Origin: JBBATK01 sp039810585
GTDB taxonomy: Bacteria > Bacteroidota > Ignavibacteria > Kapaibacteriales > NICIL-2
Direction: 5' to 3'
NCBI GenBank assembly: GCA_039810585.1
Contig: JBDHXF010000002.1
Location: forward strand, 62,001-126,000
DNA: 64,000 bases
Shown: positions 52,201 through 59,851 of the stretch, piece after piece
How positions within the stretch are numbered: the first letter of the stretch is position 1
Layout: each line of letters begins with the position of its first letter
Notes under the pieces: generated by a model
Told to the model about the DNA's origin: nothing
Database searches by the model: none
What the model saw: the letters and a program-made list of their open reading frames with translations, nothing else
Made by a program: the position numbers and the translations under genes

Positions 52201-52383
52201 TGGAAATCCGGTTTGGCTTTGGCACTTATTGGCGGTCTCACCAGCTCAATGTTTCTAACCCTGGTGCTGGTGCCCTGTGTGTACTACATATTCGCATCCA
52301 TTAAAGACAGACTGTCAAAGCGCCATGAAGTGGAGCAGGAATCTCTTGAATTTGGTGACAGAGCACAAAGTGTTACGCTCTAA
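49231..52383 (+). CDS. RND multidrug efflux permease (HAE1/AcrB family)
   Basis: 1050 residues, full AcrB length, with 12 membrane segments and two large periplasmic loops. TM1 starts LAIKRPSLIVVLFSMLGI; the proton-relay Asp pair D401-D402 is in GILVDDSIVVLENIY (TM4). The C-terminal half repeats the fold (AMTTVAMIFGMFPIAFS, and GLVMKNSILLVDRANQNR). It pumps drugs, bile-like or lipid compounds using the proton gradient through the adaptor and TolC partner. The motifs fit HAE1 rather than heavy-metal pumps. Operon ends at a strong terminator 29 bp after the stop. Confidence 0.95.
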   Translation: MTLTELAIKRPSLIVVLFSMLGILGIYGYTQLNYNLLPKFSPPYVTITTVYPGAAPAEIETTVSKVIEDAVSGLDKVNTIITTSNENYSQVQIEFSNTAKTEIAVQDVIRAVNQVKGSLPTGTKDPVVTKFSPDEIPIMRMGATASMNPPDFYQFVLDFIKPELTKINGVGNVFISGGQQREIRVNLDAQKIQSYGLSLSAIQQAVMAGNMDFPTGNVKEAGTQFVVRLAGKYTSVDQLSQLVVGRSKQGGDVRLRDIGDVVDGVAEITTFSRINGQDNIGISIQKQNDANAVEVAKLVRKKVAELIAAHKDINLNLDIAVDSSTFTLDAAKSVQEDLLLAIFIVALVMLLFLHSLRNSLIVMVAIPASLISTLVGIWAFGFSLNLMTLLGLSLVIGILVDDSIVVLENIYHHLERGEDKMGASIRGRNEIGFAALSITMVDVAVFLPLSLVSGIVGNIMREFALVVVMSTLFSLLVSFTITPILASRFAKLEVLTKDTIMGRIALGFNAWFKSVESNYAKLIGIVLRNGWTMALVVVVSFGSCGIIPVLFKNKLINQEFITQADRGEFSVTVEFPPSTDVDHTNAMALDVEKYIKSLPEPYRVITSVGTFSNAFLGAQTQNNVAEFTVALVPAKKRTRTTEQVGNDIKRHIMQVPGARVRVNPIGIFGSANDSPVQCIVSGADRDTVMKAAQQVRDTLIAMEGTTDVRLSSEDGKYETQIQIDRQKLANLGLSIAEVGSALNIALEGNDDAKYRVGATEYPIRVRLQKSDRVNVDKLASLTVTNHAGRQVELKQFANLELATSTTKLERRERIPSVRVMAQPVGKGAGDIATLLDAKLAGKLPHGVSYAYYGDVKNQRDGFGDMGIAILGGLIFVYLIMVALYDSYMYPLVNLFSVFVAPLGAFMALALGMKSMSIFTMLGFIMLIGLVMKNSILLVDRANQNRSERKKPLREALMEAGEVRLRPIAMTTVAMIFGMFPIAFSASAGSEWKSGLALALIGGLTSSMFLTLVLVPCVYYIFASIKDRLSKRHEVEQESLEFGDRAQSVTL

Positions 52384-52411
52384 CTAAGCGCTCCGCGACT
52401 TTTAGTTTTAC

Positions 52412-52443
52412 AGGGGTCTGAACGACACATCGTTCAGACCCCT
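52412..52443 (+). terminator. Intrinsic terminator of the RND operon
   Basis: AGGGGTCTGAACGA and its exact reverse complement (14 bp) close over CACA, followed by CTTGTTT on the plus strand. The right arm includes the stop codon of the convergent queE gene (52434-52436). Confidence 0.85.
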
Positions 52444-53138
52444 CTTGTTTCCGGGCTCCAGATAAACTTGTGGAGTTGCAGTTGCAGGCGCACATCCAAA
52501 CCGTCCTGCAATATCCATTCGCTGAGCTCGCGGGCATCTTGCAGGCCGAAAACCGGTGAGAAGAGAACAGCCGCTGCACGATTGCAGAGATCGACGCGAC
52601 GAACTATTTCGACGGCGAAATCATAATCTGTTCTCGAAGCGATCACAAACTTGAACTCATCGCTCGTACGGATGTGTTGGAGGTTAAGCGGATGGTTGAG
52701 ACTGTGCATGCGGGAATCGGGACACTTGATGTCGATAATGCGTACGACCCGTTCGTCGACATACTGTGCATCCATATGACCTCCTGTTTCGATGGCTACT
52801 TCGTAGCCTCGGTCGCACAGTTCTCGCATTAAGGGGTAGATGGCTTCCTGCTCAAGCGGGTCGCCACCTGTGAATTCCACAAAGCGACAAGGCCACGATT
52901 CGATACGGGCAATGAGCTGGGCGGCGCTCATCCAGTCGCCACCGCTTCGGTGATCTAAGGCATAGGAGGTGTCGCACCAGGTGCAGCGCAAACTACAGCC
53001 TTGTAGTCGCACAAAGACGCAGGGACGTCCCATCCGCGTTCCTTCTCCCTGAATGGAGAAGAACATCTCATTGATGTTGAATTGAAGCTCCGGATCGAAG
53101 GCGCTGTGCAGGACTTCTGCGCTTGGTTGTCGAACCAT
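52434..53138 (-). CDS. queE: 7-carboxy-7-deazaguanine synthase QueE
   Basis: 234 residues from the ATG at 53138 (a GTG five codons upstream is possible). Small radical SAM enzyme in queuosine/7-deazaguanine synthesis converting CPH4 to CDG. The cluster-binding motif is C48-x3-C52-x2-C55 in GCSLRCTWCD; upstream FFSIQGEGTRMGRPCVFVRL and downstream EFTGGDPLEQE are family hallmarks. No queC, queD or queF lies beside it. The last bases of the gene lie inside the terminator stem of the RND operon. Confidence 0.93.
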   Translation of the reverse strand: MVRQPSAEVLHSAFDPELQFNINEMFFSIQGEGTRMGRPCVFVRLQGCSLRCTWCDTSYALDHRSGGDWMSAAQLIARIESWPCRFVEFTGGDPLEQEAIYPLMRELCDRGYEVAIETGGHMDAQYVDERVVRIIDIKCPDSRMHSLNHPLNLQHIRTSDEFKFVIASRTDYDFAVEIVRRVDLCNRAAAVLFSPVFGLQDARELSEWILQDGLDVRLQLQLHKFIWSPETRGV

Positions 53139-53240
53139 GGTATGTGCTCGCACGTGAATGAACTACGAAAATACGAGCACCGGATCAGAGCATTGCAGGA
53201 GGGTGTATCGGAGTGACGAAAGAAAAGCTCAGAGGGTCGA

Positions 53241-53274
53241 TGGCGGATGAACAGGCGGGTCCATCCGCCATCTT
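53241..53274. other. Hairpin between tonB and queE
   Basis: GATGGCGGATG and CATCCGCCATC, a perfect 11-bp stem with a 12-base loop, 16 bp after the tonB stop. It has no T-run on the minus strand, so it may stabilise the tonB transcript 3' end rather than terminate by itself. Confidence 0.5.
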
Positions 53275-53289
53275 CTCTGTTGGAGGTGG

Positions 53290-54057
53290 TCAGTGAAGGT
53301 GAAAACGGATCGGAATGGCAAGCATGCTGGCGACCGGCTGATTACCATTCCTGGCAGCGGTGTAGTGACAAGCCATTACAGCCTTAACCGCCGCTTCGTT
53401 AAAGCCCTGGTCGGTGGATTCCAGGACACTTGCGCTATGTGCACGCCCCATCTCGTCGATGCTCACCAGTACAGTGACTGATCCCGACGCACCAAGACGA
53501 ATCATCCTGGGTGGATACACGATATTTGCTTGCACATCGGCGAGATTAACTGTGGCTTCGACTTCCGGAGGCACACTGAAATCAACGTCCGACGGAACTT
53601 TATCACTTGGCTGAGTATTGAGCCCACCGCCTTGGGTGTTACTTCCCTGCAACGAAGTTGCACCTGTTGATGCGACGTTTGTGTTGCTGCTTATACTACT
53701 GAGGTTCACAGACGACAACTGTTGCGGTTCCTGCAGCATGGGAATAACCGTGTCATGCACCGCTAACACTCTGGAAGCGGAGGAAACATCGTGTATTCTC
53801 ATGACCTCCGGTTTGGGAGCTACCGGAATGTGTTCCTCAACCGGATGTATTGGTACCAGAATCCAGTCGGTGCGAATAGGAGAAACGGTGACTACTTTTT
53901 GTTGGGTCACAAACCAAAGACCCATCAACGACACTAATGACAACACTCCGATCGATGTTGCAAAACTCTGTGCGGTGTTGTGCCGAATAACAAGCCGATG
54001 TTCGTGCGCTGCTCGCACGACCGAAACCGCGGATTCAATATCAATGCTGTTTCTCAT
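53290..54057 (-). CDS. TonB-type energy transducer
   Basis: 255 residues. One membrane helix at about 35-52 (IGVLSLVSLMGLWFV), a periplasmic linker with APKPEV and Ser/Thr/Asn/Gly-rich stretches, and a C-terminal TonB domain at about 170-255 (YPPRMIRLGASGSVTVLVSIDEMGRA, then FNEAAVKAVMACHYTAARNG and IPIRFHLH). The SxxDQGFNEAAVKA pattern is the second helix of the domain. It should pass proton-gradient energy to outer-membrane receptors; ExbB/ExbD are not adjacent. The linker is less Pro-rich than in E. coli TonB. Confidence 0.88.
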   Translation of the reverse strand: MRNSIDIESAVSVVRAAHEHRLVIRHNTAQSFATSIGVLSLVSLMGLWFVTQQKVVTVSPIRTDWILVPIHPVEEHIPVAPKPEVMRIHDVSSASRVLAVHDTVIPMLQEPQQLSSVNLSSISSNTNVASTGATSLQGSNTQGGGLNTQPSDKVPSDVDFSVPPEVEATVNLADVQANIVYPPRMIRLGASGSVTVLVSIDEMGRAHSASVLESTDQGFNEAAVKAVMACHYTAARNGNQPVASMLAIPIRFHLH

Positions 54058-54352
54058 GATGACGTCTCCCTTTGTGAACTGATACGGTCACCCTTGTTGC
54101 GTATCCAACTGCACGCACTCTCCATGTGCACAAGGGATTCACCGTTTGGTGTGAATCTCATGCATTCTGACTCTAGTGTCTGCCTCTACAAAAAACGAGT
54201 GTTGATCCTGATGCATCGAGCGACGCGTATCCCGATGCGCTGAGTTGTTGTTGCTCTCTGGATGAAAGACACGGATGTGGCTGAAAGAGTTACACTGGAT
54301 GGTTCGCGTATTTGTTTTTTTTAACCACTCACATTGCTGCACACCACCCAGT

Positions 54353-55875
54353 CATTGCGAGCGCAGCGAAGCAATCTCGTTCGCGCAGGTCGGTATTGAC
54401 GGTAAAGCACCCACCCAGTCATTGCGAGCGCAGCGAAGCAATCTCGTTCGCGACGGTCGGTATAAACTGGATTGCTTCGCGTGCGAAATCATATAAGCAT
54501 CGTTGTAAGCCATGCTGCATCGTGCGTCACGCTTGCCGTCACCCCAAGCTGAAGCTTGGGGTTAAGATTCCGGTTGAACCAACCCGACAGCGGCGGCTGC
54601 AGCTGAAGCTTCGCCTGCCTTGTGATTAGGCAATCCTCAGCGCTGAGCCGCCGCAGCTTTAGCTGCAGGCGGCGGTTGAATCGGCCATGATCGAGTGTAA
54701 CTCCATGCTTTAGCTTGGAGAGGCACCGCGCTAACACTGTGTTGATGTGTGTATGTGGAACGAATGACGATACGCACTGTGTTGACGTTCGAGCGACGGA
54801 CGAATGATTATCCGTCCCTACAGGCAATAGTTGCATTGCCGTACACCACCCAGTCACTGCGAGCGCAGCGAAGAAATCTCGTTCGCGCTGGTCGGTATAA
54901 ACTGGATTGCTTCGCGTGCGAAATCATATGAGCGTCGTTGTTAGCCATTCTGCATTGTGCGTCACGCTTGCCGTCACCCCAAGCTGAAGCTTGGGGTTAA
55001 GATTCCGGTTGAACCAACCCGACAGCGGCGGCTGCAGCTGAAGCTTCGCCTGCCTTGTGATTAGGCAATCCTCAGCGCTGAGCCGCCGCAGCTTTAGCTG
55101 CAGGCGGCGGTTGAATCGGCCATGATCGAGTGTAACTCCATGCTTTAGCTTGGAGAGGCACCGCGCTAACACTGTGTTGATGTGTGTATGTGGAACGAAT
55201 GACGATACGCACTGTGTTGACGTTCGAGCGACGGACAAATGATTATTCGTCCCTACAGGCAATGGGTGCATTGATGTACACCACGCCGTCATTGCGAGCG
55301 CAGCGAAGCAATCTCGTTCGCGCAGGTCGGTATACACCAGATTGCTTCGCGAGCGAAATCAAATGAGCATCGTTGTAAGCCATGCTGCATCGTGCGTCAC
55401 GCTTGCCGTCACCCCAAGCTGAAGCTTGGGGTGACGAATGCGGTGCTACCAACCCGACAGCGGCGGCTGCAGCTGAAGCTGCGCCTGCCTTGTGTTTAGG
55501 CAATCCTTAGCGCTGAGCCGCCGCAGCTTTAGCTGCAGGCGGCGGTTGAATCGGCCGTGATCGAGTGTAACTCCATGCTTTAGCTTGGAGAGGCACCGCG
55601 CTAACACTGTGTTGATGTGTGTATGTGGAACGAATGACGATACGCACTGTGTTGACGTTCGAGCGACGGACAAATGATTATTCGTCCCTACAGGCAATGG
55701 ATGCATTGATGCACACCACCCAGTCATTGCGAGCGCAGCGAAGCAATCTCGTTCGCGCAGGTCCTTTCATAGTCGACACTGCACACCATCCAGTCATTGC
55801 GAGCGCAGCGAAGCAATCTCGTTCGCGCTGGTCGGCAGTGACGGGATTGCGTCGTTGCTCTGCTCCTCGCAATGA
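54353..55875. repeat. Tandem array of three 435-bp units with flanking short copies
   Basis: The motif CATTGCGAGCGCAGCGAAG recurs at 54353, 54420, 54855 (two changes), 55290, 55725 and 55795. The spacings are 67, 435, 435, 435 and 70, so three full 435-bp units (54420-55724) are bracketed by short copies. Each unit contains several inverted repeats: ACCCCAAGCTGAAGCTTGGGGT, a GC-rich pair around CAGCGCTGAGCCGCCGCAGC/GCTGCAGGCGGCGG, and GGACGAATGATTATCCGTCC-like arms. No credible gene: minus-strand frames in each unit differ mainly at amino-acid-changing sites. The 54058-54352 flank holds one inverted repeat (GATTCACC...GGTGTGAATC, 54136-54157) and no gene. Confidence 0.9.
55794..55875. repeat. 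Complete 82-bp MITE/REP-like element at array end
   Basis: Begins TCATTGCGAG and ends CTCGCAATGA, perfect 10-bp terminal inverted repeats; the internal sequence (GCGAAGCAATCTC...GGGATTGCGTCGTTGC) is also partly self-complementary. The units inside the array carry the left half of the same element but have lost the right end. Similar CATTGCGAG...CTCGCAATG elements are widespread in bacterial intergenic DNA and give spurious short proteins. Confidence 0.7.
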
Positions 55876-55972
55876 CGATACCGGACACGTTCGCCACTGG
55901 AGGCGTTGACACTAACGACAATGGCCTCCAAATCGGAAGCCATTGTAAGGCACACTAAAGTGGTTGACGTGA

Positions 55973-56596
55973 TTACTTCACAAACTTGAGGTAGCGTTCA
56001 TTGATGCGACCCCAGTGCAGGTTTGCGATGAAGTTATCGATGTACTTAGCGCGAGCCGGGCCGTCTTTATGATAGTAGGCGTGCTCGAACACATCGCAGG
56101 AAATGAGCGGGATGCCGCCCCAGATGGCGCCGTAGTGATGCTCATCGACGAGGACGTTGAGCAGACGTCCGCTATAGAGTTGATCAACGGCCAGCACTCC
56201 CCAACCGCTGAGCTTTGCCGCAGTGGCGGTTGCTTTGAAGTCTGCTTTCCAGTTGTCGATGCTTCCGAATTCTTTTTCGATGGCAGCAACAACTTCGGGA
56301 CCTTTGCTTGTGTCACCGTCGCCACCGAGCACCGACCAAAACACGTCGTGCAGCACGGTGCCGGCGTGGTTCCAGGTTTGGCGACGCTTGAGTTCACCAA
56401 AGGTCGACCAGTTGCCGTTTGCCGCTGCCTTATCGGCGTTTGGTAATTCGGCTTCGATCTTGTTGAGGAAGGTCACATACCCTTTGTGGTGGGTGTTGTA
56501 ATGCCAGTCGGTGGTTTCGGGTGACATCACATTCTTCAACAATTCTTTTGCTTCATCATCGCTGTAGGGACGCGGATTGAATTTCCATTCTGCCAT
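55973..56596 (-). CDS. Fe/Mn superoxide dismutase
   Basis: 207 residues from the ATG at 56596; the frame is open 26 codons further but without family sequence. Metal ligands in order: His32 (DWHYNTHHKGYV), His83 (GTVLHDVFW), Asp168 and His172 (CDVFEHAYY). It removes superoxide in the cytoplasm. The segment AIWGGIPLISCDVFEHAYYHKDG differs somewhat from E. coli SodA/SodB, so metal choice is not predicted. It ends the suf gene series, 68 bp after the A-type carrier gene, which fits protection of iron-sulfur enzymes. Confidence 0.93.
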   Translation of the reverse strand: MAEWKFNPRPYSDDEAKELLKNVMSPETTDWHYNTHHKGYVTFLNKIEAELPNADKAAANGNWSTFGELKRRQTWNHAGTVLHDVFWSVLGGDGDTSKGPEVVAAIEKEFGSIDNWKADFKATATAAKLSGWGVLAVDQLYSGRLLNVLVDEHHYGAIWGGIPLISCDVFEHAYYHKDGPARAKYIDNFIANLHWGRINERYLKFVK

Positions 56597-56613
56597 AACA
56601 CTCTCCTCGTAAA

Positions 56614-56630
56614 TGCGTGCGAAGCACGCG
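56614..56630. repeat. Short palindrome between sufA-like and sod genes
   Basis: TGCGTGC-GAA-GCACGCG, a 7-bp stem with one G-T pair. The flank reads ATTCACGCGTGC on the minus strand, a diverged match to the dispersed palindrome arm. Confidence 0.35.
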
Positions 56631-56663
56631 TGAATAAAAAAATCTCTTGAATCACTTGTCAGC

Positions 56664-57080
56664 TCAGACGCCAAACGACGAACCGCAGCCGCAGGTTTTT
56701 GTTGCGTTGGGATTGTTGAAGGTAAATCCCTTGCCCATCAGGCCATCGCTGTAGTCGAGGGTAACACCCATGAGATAAAACAAGCTCTTGCTGTCGATAA
56801 ACACCTGCACACCGTCTGCTTCCAGAACGGCGTCTTGTGGCTTGGCGGCAGCGTCGAAGCCGAGGGTGTACGACAAGCCGGAGCAGCCACCGCCCTTGAC
56901 GCCAACGCGTAGGCCGTATTCAGCGGGGATGCTGTTTTGCTCCTTAATCTTGCGAACTTCGTTGAGGGCCTTGTTGGTGACCGCGATGTTATCCGACTCC
57001 TCGGCACCCACGATACCGGTCGAAATGCTGGTGACACCGAGGTCCTCAGCAGCGACGCGGGGATTGAGATCGATTTGCAT
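56664..57080 (-). CDS. A-type iron-sulfur carrier (SufA/IscA/ErpA family)
   Basis: 138 residues. The three cluster ligands are Cys66 (KGGGCSGLSY), Cys130 and Cys132 (TCGCGSSFGV). An N-terminal extension of about 30 residues precedes the HesB core, which starts IAVTNKALNEVRKI. Such proteins pass [4Fe-4S] or [2Fe-2S] clusters from the SufBCD scaffold to target enzymes. Gap of 123 bp to the upstream rrf2 gene, 68 bp to sod. Confidence 0.93.
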   Translation of the reverse strand: MQIDLNPRVAAEDLGVTSISTGIVGAEESDNIAVTNKALNEVRKIKEQNSIPAEYGLRVGVKGGGCSGLSYTLGFDAAAKPQDAVLEADGVQVFIDSKSLFYLMGVTLDYSDGLMGKGFTFNNPNATKTCGCGSSFGV

Positions 57081-57203
57081 AGTTGTCCTTTCGAGTAAAT
57101 GACAAAGTCAAAAATCTGTTTTCCTTTTTTTGTCCTTGAGCCATTGCAACTGTGCAACAACGCCTAAGGATGTGAATGTCTCCGCCGTCGGTCCACTCAA
57201 CTT

Positions 57204-57650
57204 CTAGCCAAGCTCCAAGGCGACGAACTGCATGTTCTCGGGTGTTGGAGATACCAGTTCCGCAATCGTCATGGAGTCCAATGCCGTATCAATCACACTC
57301 TGCAGTTTCAGCAGAGGATGCTTGATGGTGCAGTTGCCTTCGATAGAGCATGAGCCACTATCGTGTGTCCCACACTCAATCAGGTGCGCCCGTTCACCTT
57401 CCACTGCGCGAATGACGGCTCGCACGGTGATTTCGTTTGCCGGACGTGCCAGCACAAATCCGCCGTTGACACCTTGAATGGACTGCACGATGCCGTGTTT
57501 TGACAAGGTACTCATCACCTTTGCCAGCAATTCGAAACTGATGGAATAATGTTCGGCAATGGCTTTGACCGTGCAGAGATTTCCGCTGGCCATGCAGGTG
57601 TGCTGCAAGGCCAGAAGCGCGTACTCTACTTTTTTTGATAGTCGAAGCAT
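57204..57650 (-). CDS. Rrf2-family iron-sulfur regulator (IscR/SufR-like)
   Basis: 148 residues; winged-helix N-terminus (LRLSKKVEYALLALQHTC, SFELLAKVMSTLSKHGIV, VNGGFVLARPANEIT) and three cluster-binding Cys at 93, 101 and 107, the spacing seen in IscR-type [2Fe-2S] proteins. It probably represses the suf operon when clusters are plentiful. It is unusual that it lies in the middle of the series, after sufT and before the carrier gene, rather than first. Confidence 0.9.
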   Translation of the reverse strand: MLRLSKKVEYALLALQHTCMASGNLCTVKAIAEHYSISFELLAKVMSTLSKHGIVQSIQGVNGGFVLARPANEITVRAVIRAVEGERAHLIECGTHDSGSCSIEGNCTIKHPLLKLQSVIDTALDSMTIAELVSPTPENMQFVALELG

Positions 57651-57671
57651 CGTGTCAATTGTCGTGAATGG

Positions 57672-58058
57672 CTACATCAATCCGAGTTCAAGCTTCACAT
57701 ATTCAGGCATCATACTCATGTTCCAGGGTGGATCGAAAGTAAGGACCACCGCTGCATCGCTAATGCCGGGAGTGCGCTTGGCTGCCTCACCAACTTCAAC
57801 CGGAAGGTAGCCGGCGGCCGGACAACCCGGTGCAGTGAGGGTCATGAGAATATGCGCCTTCATTTCTTTGTCGATGGTGACGTCGTAGATCAATCCCAAA
57901 TCGTAAATATTCATCGGGATTTCCGGATCGTACACGGTCTTCAAATGTTCAATCACGCGTTCCTTCAACTCAGCCACAGAGCCATGTGCAGAGTTTTCGA
58001 CGGACGTGTGTTCCACTGATTCGGACGGTCGGCTTTCGGATTGTTCAGACGTTTCCAT
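57672..58058 (-). CDS. SufT-like DUF59/MIP18 protein
   Basis: 128 residues; DUF59 core with IYDLGLIYDVTID, LMTLTAPGCPAAGYLPVEV (the conserved Cys) and LTFDPPWNMSMM. The first ~25 residues are Ser/Glu-rich and unlike the family. SufT and related proteins help put clusters into target proteins. Its ATG overlaps the sufU stop by one base (TGATG), so translation is coupled. Confidence 0.9.
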   Translation of the reverse strand: METSEQSESRPSESVEHTSVENSAHGSVAELKERVIEHLKTVYDPEIPMNIYDLGLIYDVTIDKEMKAHILMTLTAPGCPAAGYLPVEVGEAAKRTPGISDAAVVLTFDPPWNMSMMPEYVKLELGLM

Positions 58059-58522
58059 CAGCTATTCTCCGTGGTTGCAACACCCATTCCGTGCAGTGCA
58101 TTCTTTGCGGTGTGCATCGCCAGCGTTGCACATTTGATGCGGACCGGAAACTCGCGCACACCGCCAATGACGTTGAGCTTTCCGAGCAAGGGATCTTCGT
58201 CGGCATCAACGTCGGCTGTGACACTCGTTTGAAAGGCTGCGAACAACTTCTCCGCTTCATCCACACTCTTGCCCTTCAGCTCGTCCGTCATGATCGAGGC
58301 TGAAGCTTTGCTGATTGCACAGCCTTCACCCTCAAAGCGCACATCCTGAATCACACCGTTCCGTACATCCAAGGTCAGATGCAAATGATCGCCGCACAGC
58401 GGATTGAATCCATCCGCCTCATGCGTAGGGTGATCGAGACGGCCGAAGTTGTGAGGCGATTTGTTGTGATCAAGAATTACTTCCTGATACAACTCGCGCA
58501 GGGCATCGTTTTCGTGAAGCAT
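58058..58522 (-). CDS. sufU: SufU zinc-dependent sulfurtransferase/scaffold-like protein
   Basis: 154 residues from the ATG at 58522, chosen because AAAGGAA lies six bases upstream. Ligands Cys43 and Asp45 (PLCGDHLHL), Cys68 (GEGCAIS) and Cys131 (IKCATLA) match the SufU zinc site. The ~19-residue insert (LFAAFQTSVTADVDADEDP) that separates SufU from IscU is present. SufU takes persulfide sulfur from SufS and passes it to SufBCD. Follows sufS by 111 bp. Confidence 0.94.
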   Translation of the reverse strand: MLHENDALRELYQEVILDHNKSPHNFGRLDHPTHEADGFNPLCGDHLHLTLDVRNGVIQDVRFEGEGCAISKASASIMTDELKGKSVDEAEKLFAAFQTSVTADVDADEDPLLGKLNVIGGVREFPVRIKCATLAMHTAKNALHGMGVATTENS

Positions 58523-58633
58523 GATGTGTTCCTTTCTGTCCGCCTGACACGCTGACATGTTGCAAACACAGTCGTCAGGGTGTCTTCTTCTTCATAGCGG
58601 CAGCCTTTGGCTGCGCGCTGTTTATCATCAGGA

Positions 58634-59851
58634 CTATGCAAAGAAGCTGATGACCTTCTTTAGTGCCTCCACACAGCGATCGATTTCGTCGCGTGTGTTG
58701 TAGAGGGCAAATGACACTCGATTTGTTGCCGGTACGCCAAAGCGTTTCATCAGCGGTTGCACGCAGTGATGTCCCGCTCTGATGGCCACTCCCTCACGAT
58801 CGAGGAAAGTCCCGACATCGTGAGGATGAATATTCTTGATCGTAAACGAAATCACACCTGCCTTGTGCTCGGCCGTTCCGATAATGCGCAGCTCGTCAAT
58901 CTGTGCAAAGACATCCGTGGCATAGTGCAGGAGTGCTTGCTCATGATCTGCAATTGCCTGCACTCCTATGGCGCTCACATAGTCCAGCGCTGCGGCCAGT
59001 CCAATGGTATCGGCGATGTTGGGTGTACCGGCTTCGAACTTATTCGGCAGATGATTGAAGGTGGTCTTTTCAAAGCTCACCATACTAATCATGTCGCCGC
59101 CACCCATGAACGGTGGCATGGCATCAAGCAACTCTTGCTTTCCGTAGAGTGCGCCAATGCCGGTGGGACCGTAGACTTTGTGACCGGAAAAGGCTAGAAA
59201 ATCGCAATCCAAATCTTGAACATCAATCACCGTATGCGGGGTTGCCTGTGCGGCATCGACCAGCACCTTGGCTCCGACAGCATGGGCGGCGCTGATGATG
59301 TCCTTCACCGGATTTATCGTCCCAAGTGCATTCGACACATACACGATGCCCACCAGACGAGTGCGCTCCGAGAGTAAGGCGCGAAAGGCATCCATGTCCA
59401 GCTCGCCACGGTCGTTCACCGGAATGACCTTGATCGTAGCACCAACACGGTCGCAGAGCATTTGCCAAGGCACGATGTTGGAGTGATGCTCCATGTGCGA
59501 GAGCAGGATCTCGTCACCTTCGCCCAGATTCGTCGTGCCGTAGGCATGCGCCACAAGATTTACGGCTTCCGTTGTGCCACGTGTGAAAATCACTTCCTGC
59601 TGATGGGCGGCGTTGATGAAACGTCTCACTGTTTCGCGCGCTTCGTCGTACTCGCGAGTAGCTTTCTGACTGAGCGCGTGCACACCGCGGTGAACGTTGG
59701 AGTTGGTGTGTTGGTAGTAGTCGACAATGCGATCGATCACCGCTTGCGGCTTTTGAGTCGTAGCTGCATTGTCGAGGTAGACCAAATCCTTGTCGTACAC
59801 TTTGGTACTGAGGATGGGAAAATCTGCACGATGTTTCGTCAGGTCAGTCAT
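58634..59851 (-). CDS. sufS: Cysteine desulfurase SufS
   Basis: 405 residues, group II cysteine desulfurase. PLP-binding Lys225 in FSGHKVYGP, catalytic Cys363 in IRAGHHCVQP, and HTNSNVHRGVHALSQKAT near the N-terminus. It releases sulfur from cysteine for cluster building. Start overlaps the sufD stop by 4 bp. Confidence 0.97.
   Translation of the reverse strand: MTDLTKHRADFPILSTKVYDKDLVYLDNAATTQKPQAVIDRIVDYYQHTNSNVHRGVHALSQKATREYDEARETVRRFINAAHQQEVIFTRGTTEAVNLVAHAYGTTNLGEGDEILLSHMEHHSNIVPWQMLCDRVGATIKVIPVNDRGELDMDAFRALLSERTRLVGIVYVSNALGTINPVKDIISAAHAVGAKVLVDAAQATPHTVIDVQDLDCDFLAFSGHKVYGPTGIGALYGKQELLDAMPPFMGGGDMISMVSFEKTTFNHLPNKFEAGTPNIADTIGLAAALDYVSAIGVQAIADHEQALLHYATDVFAQIDELRIIGTAEHKAGVISFTIKNIHPHDVGTFLDREGVAIRAGHHCVQPLMKRFGVPATNRVSFALYNTRDEIDRCVEALKKVISFFA

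Noticed and set aside
54489..55727. Conserved minus-strand ORFs of 122, 137 and 93 codons in the three 435-bp units
   Set aside because: They are similar only because the DNA is repeated. Differences between copies mostly change amino acids (for example TAMQLL versus TSMHPL), and the frames run through palindromic elements known to give spurious ORFs.
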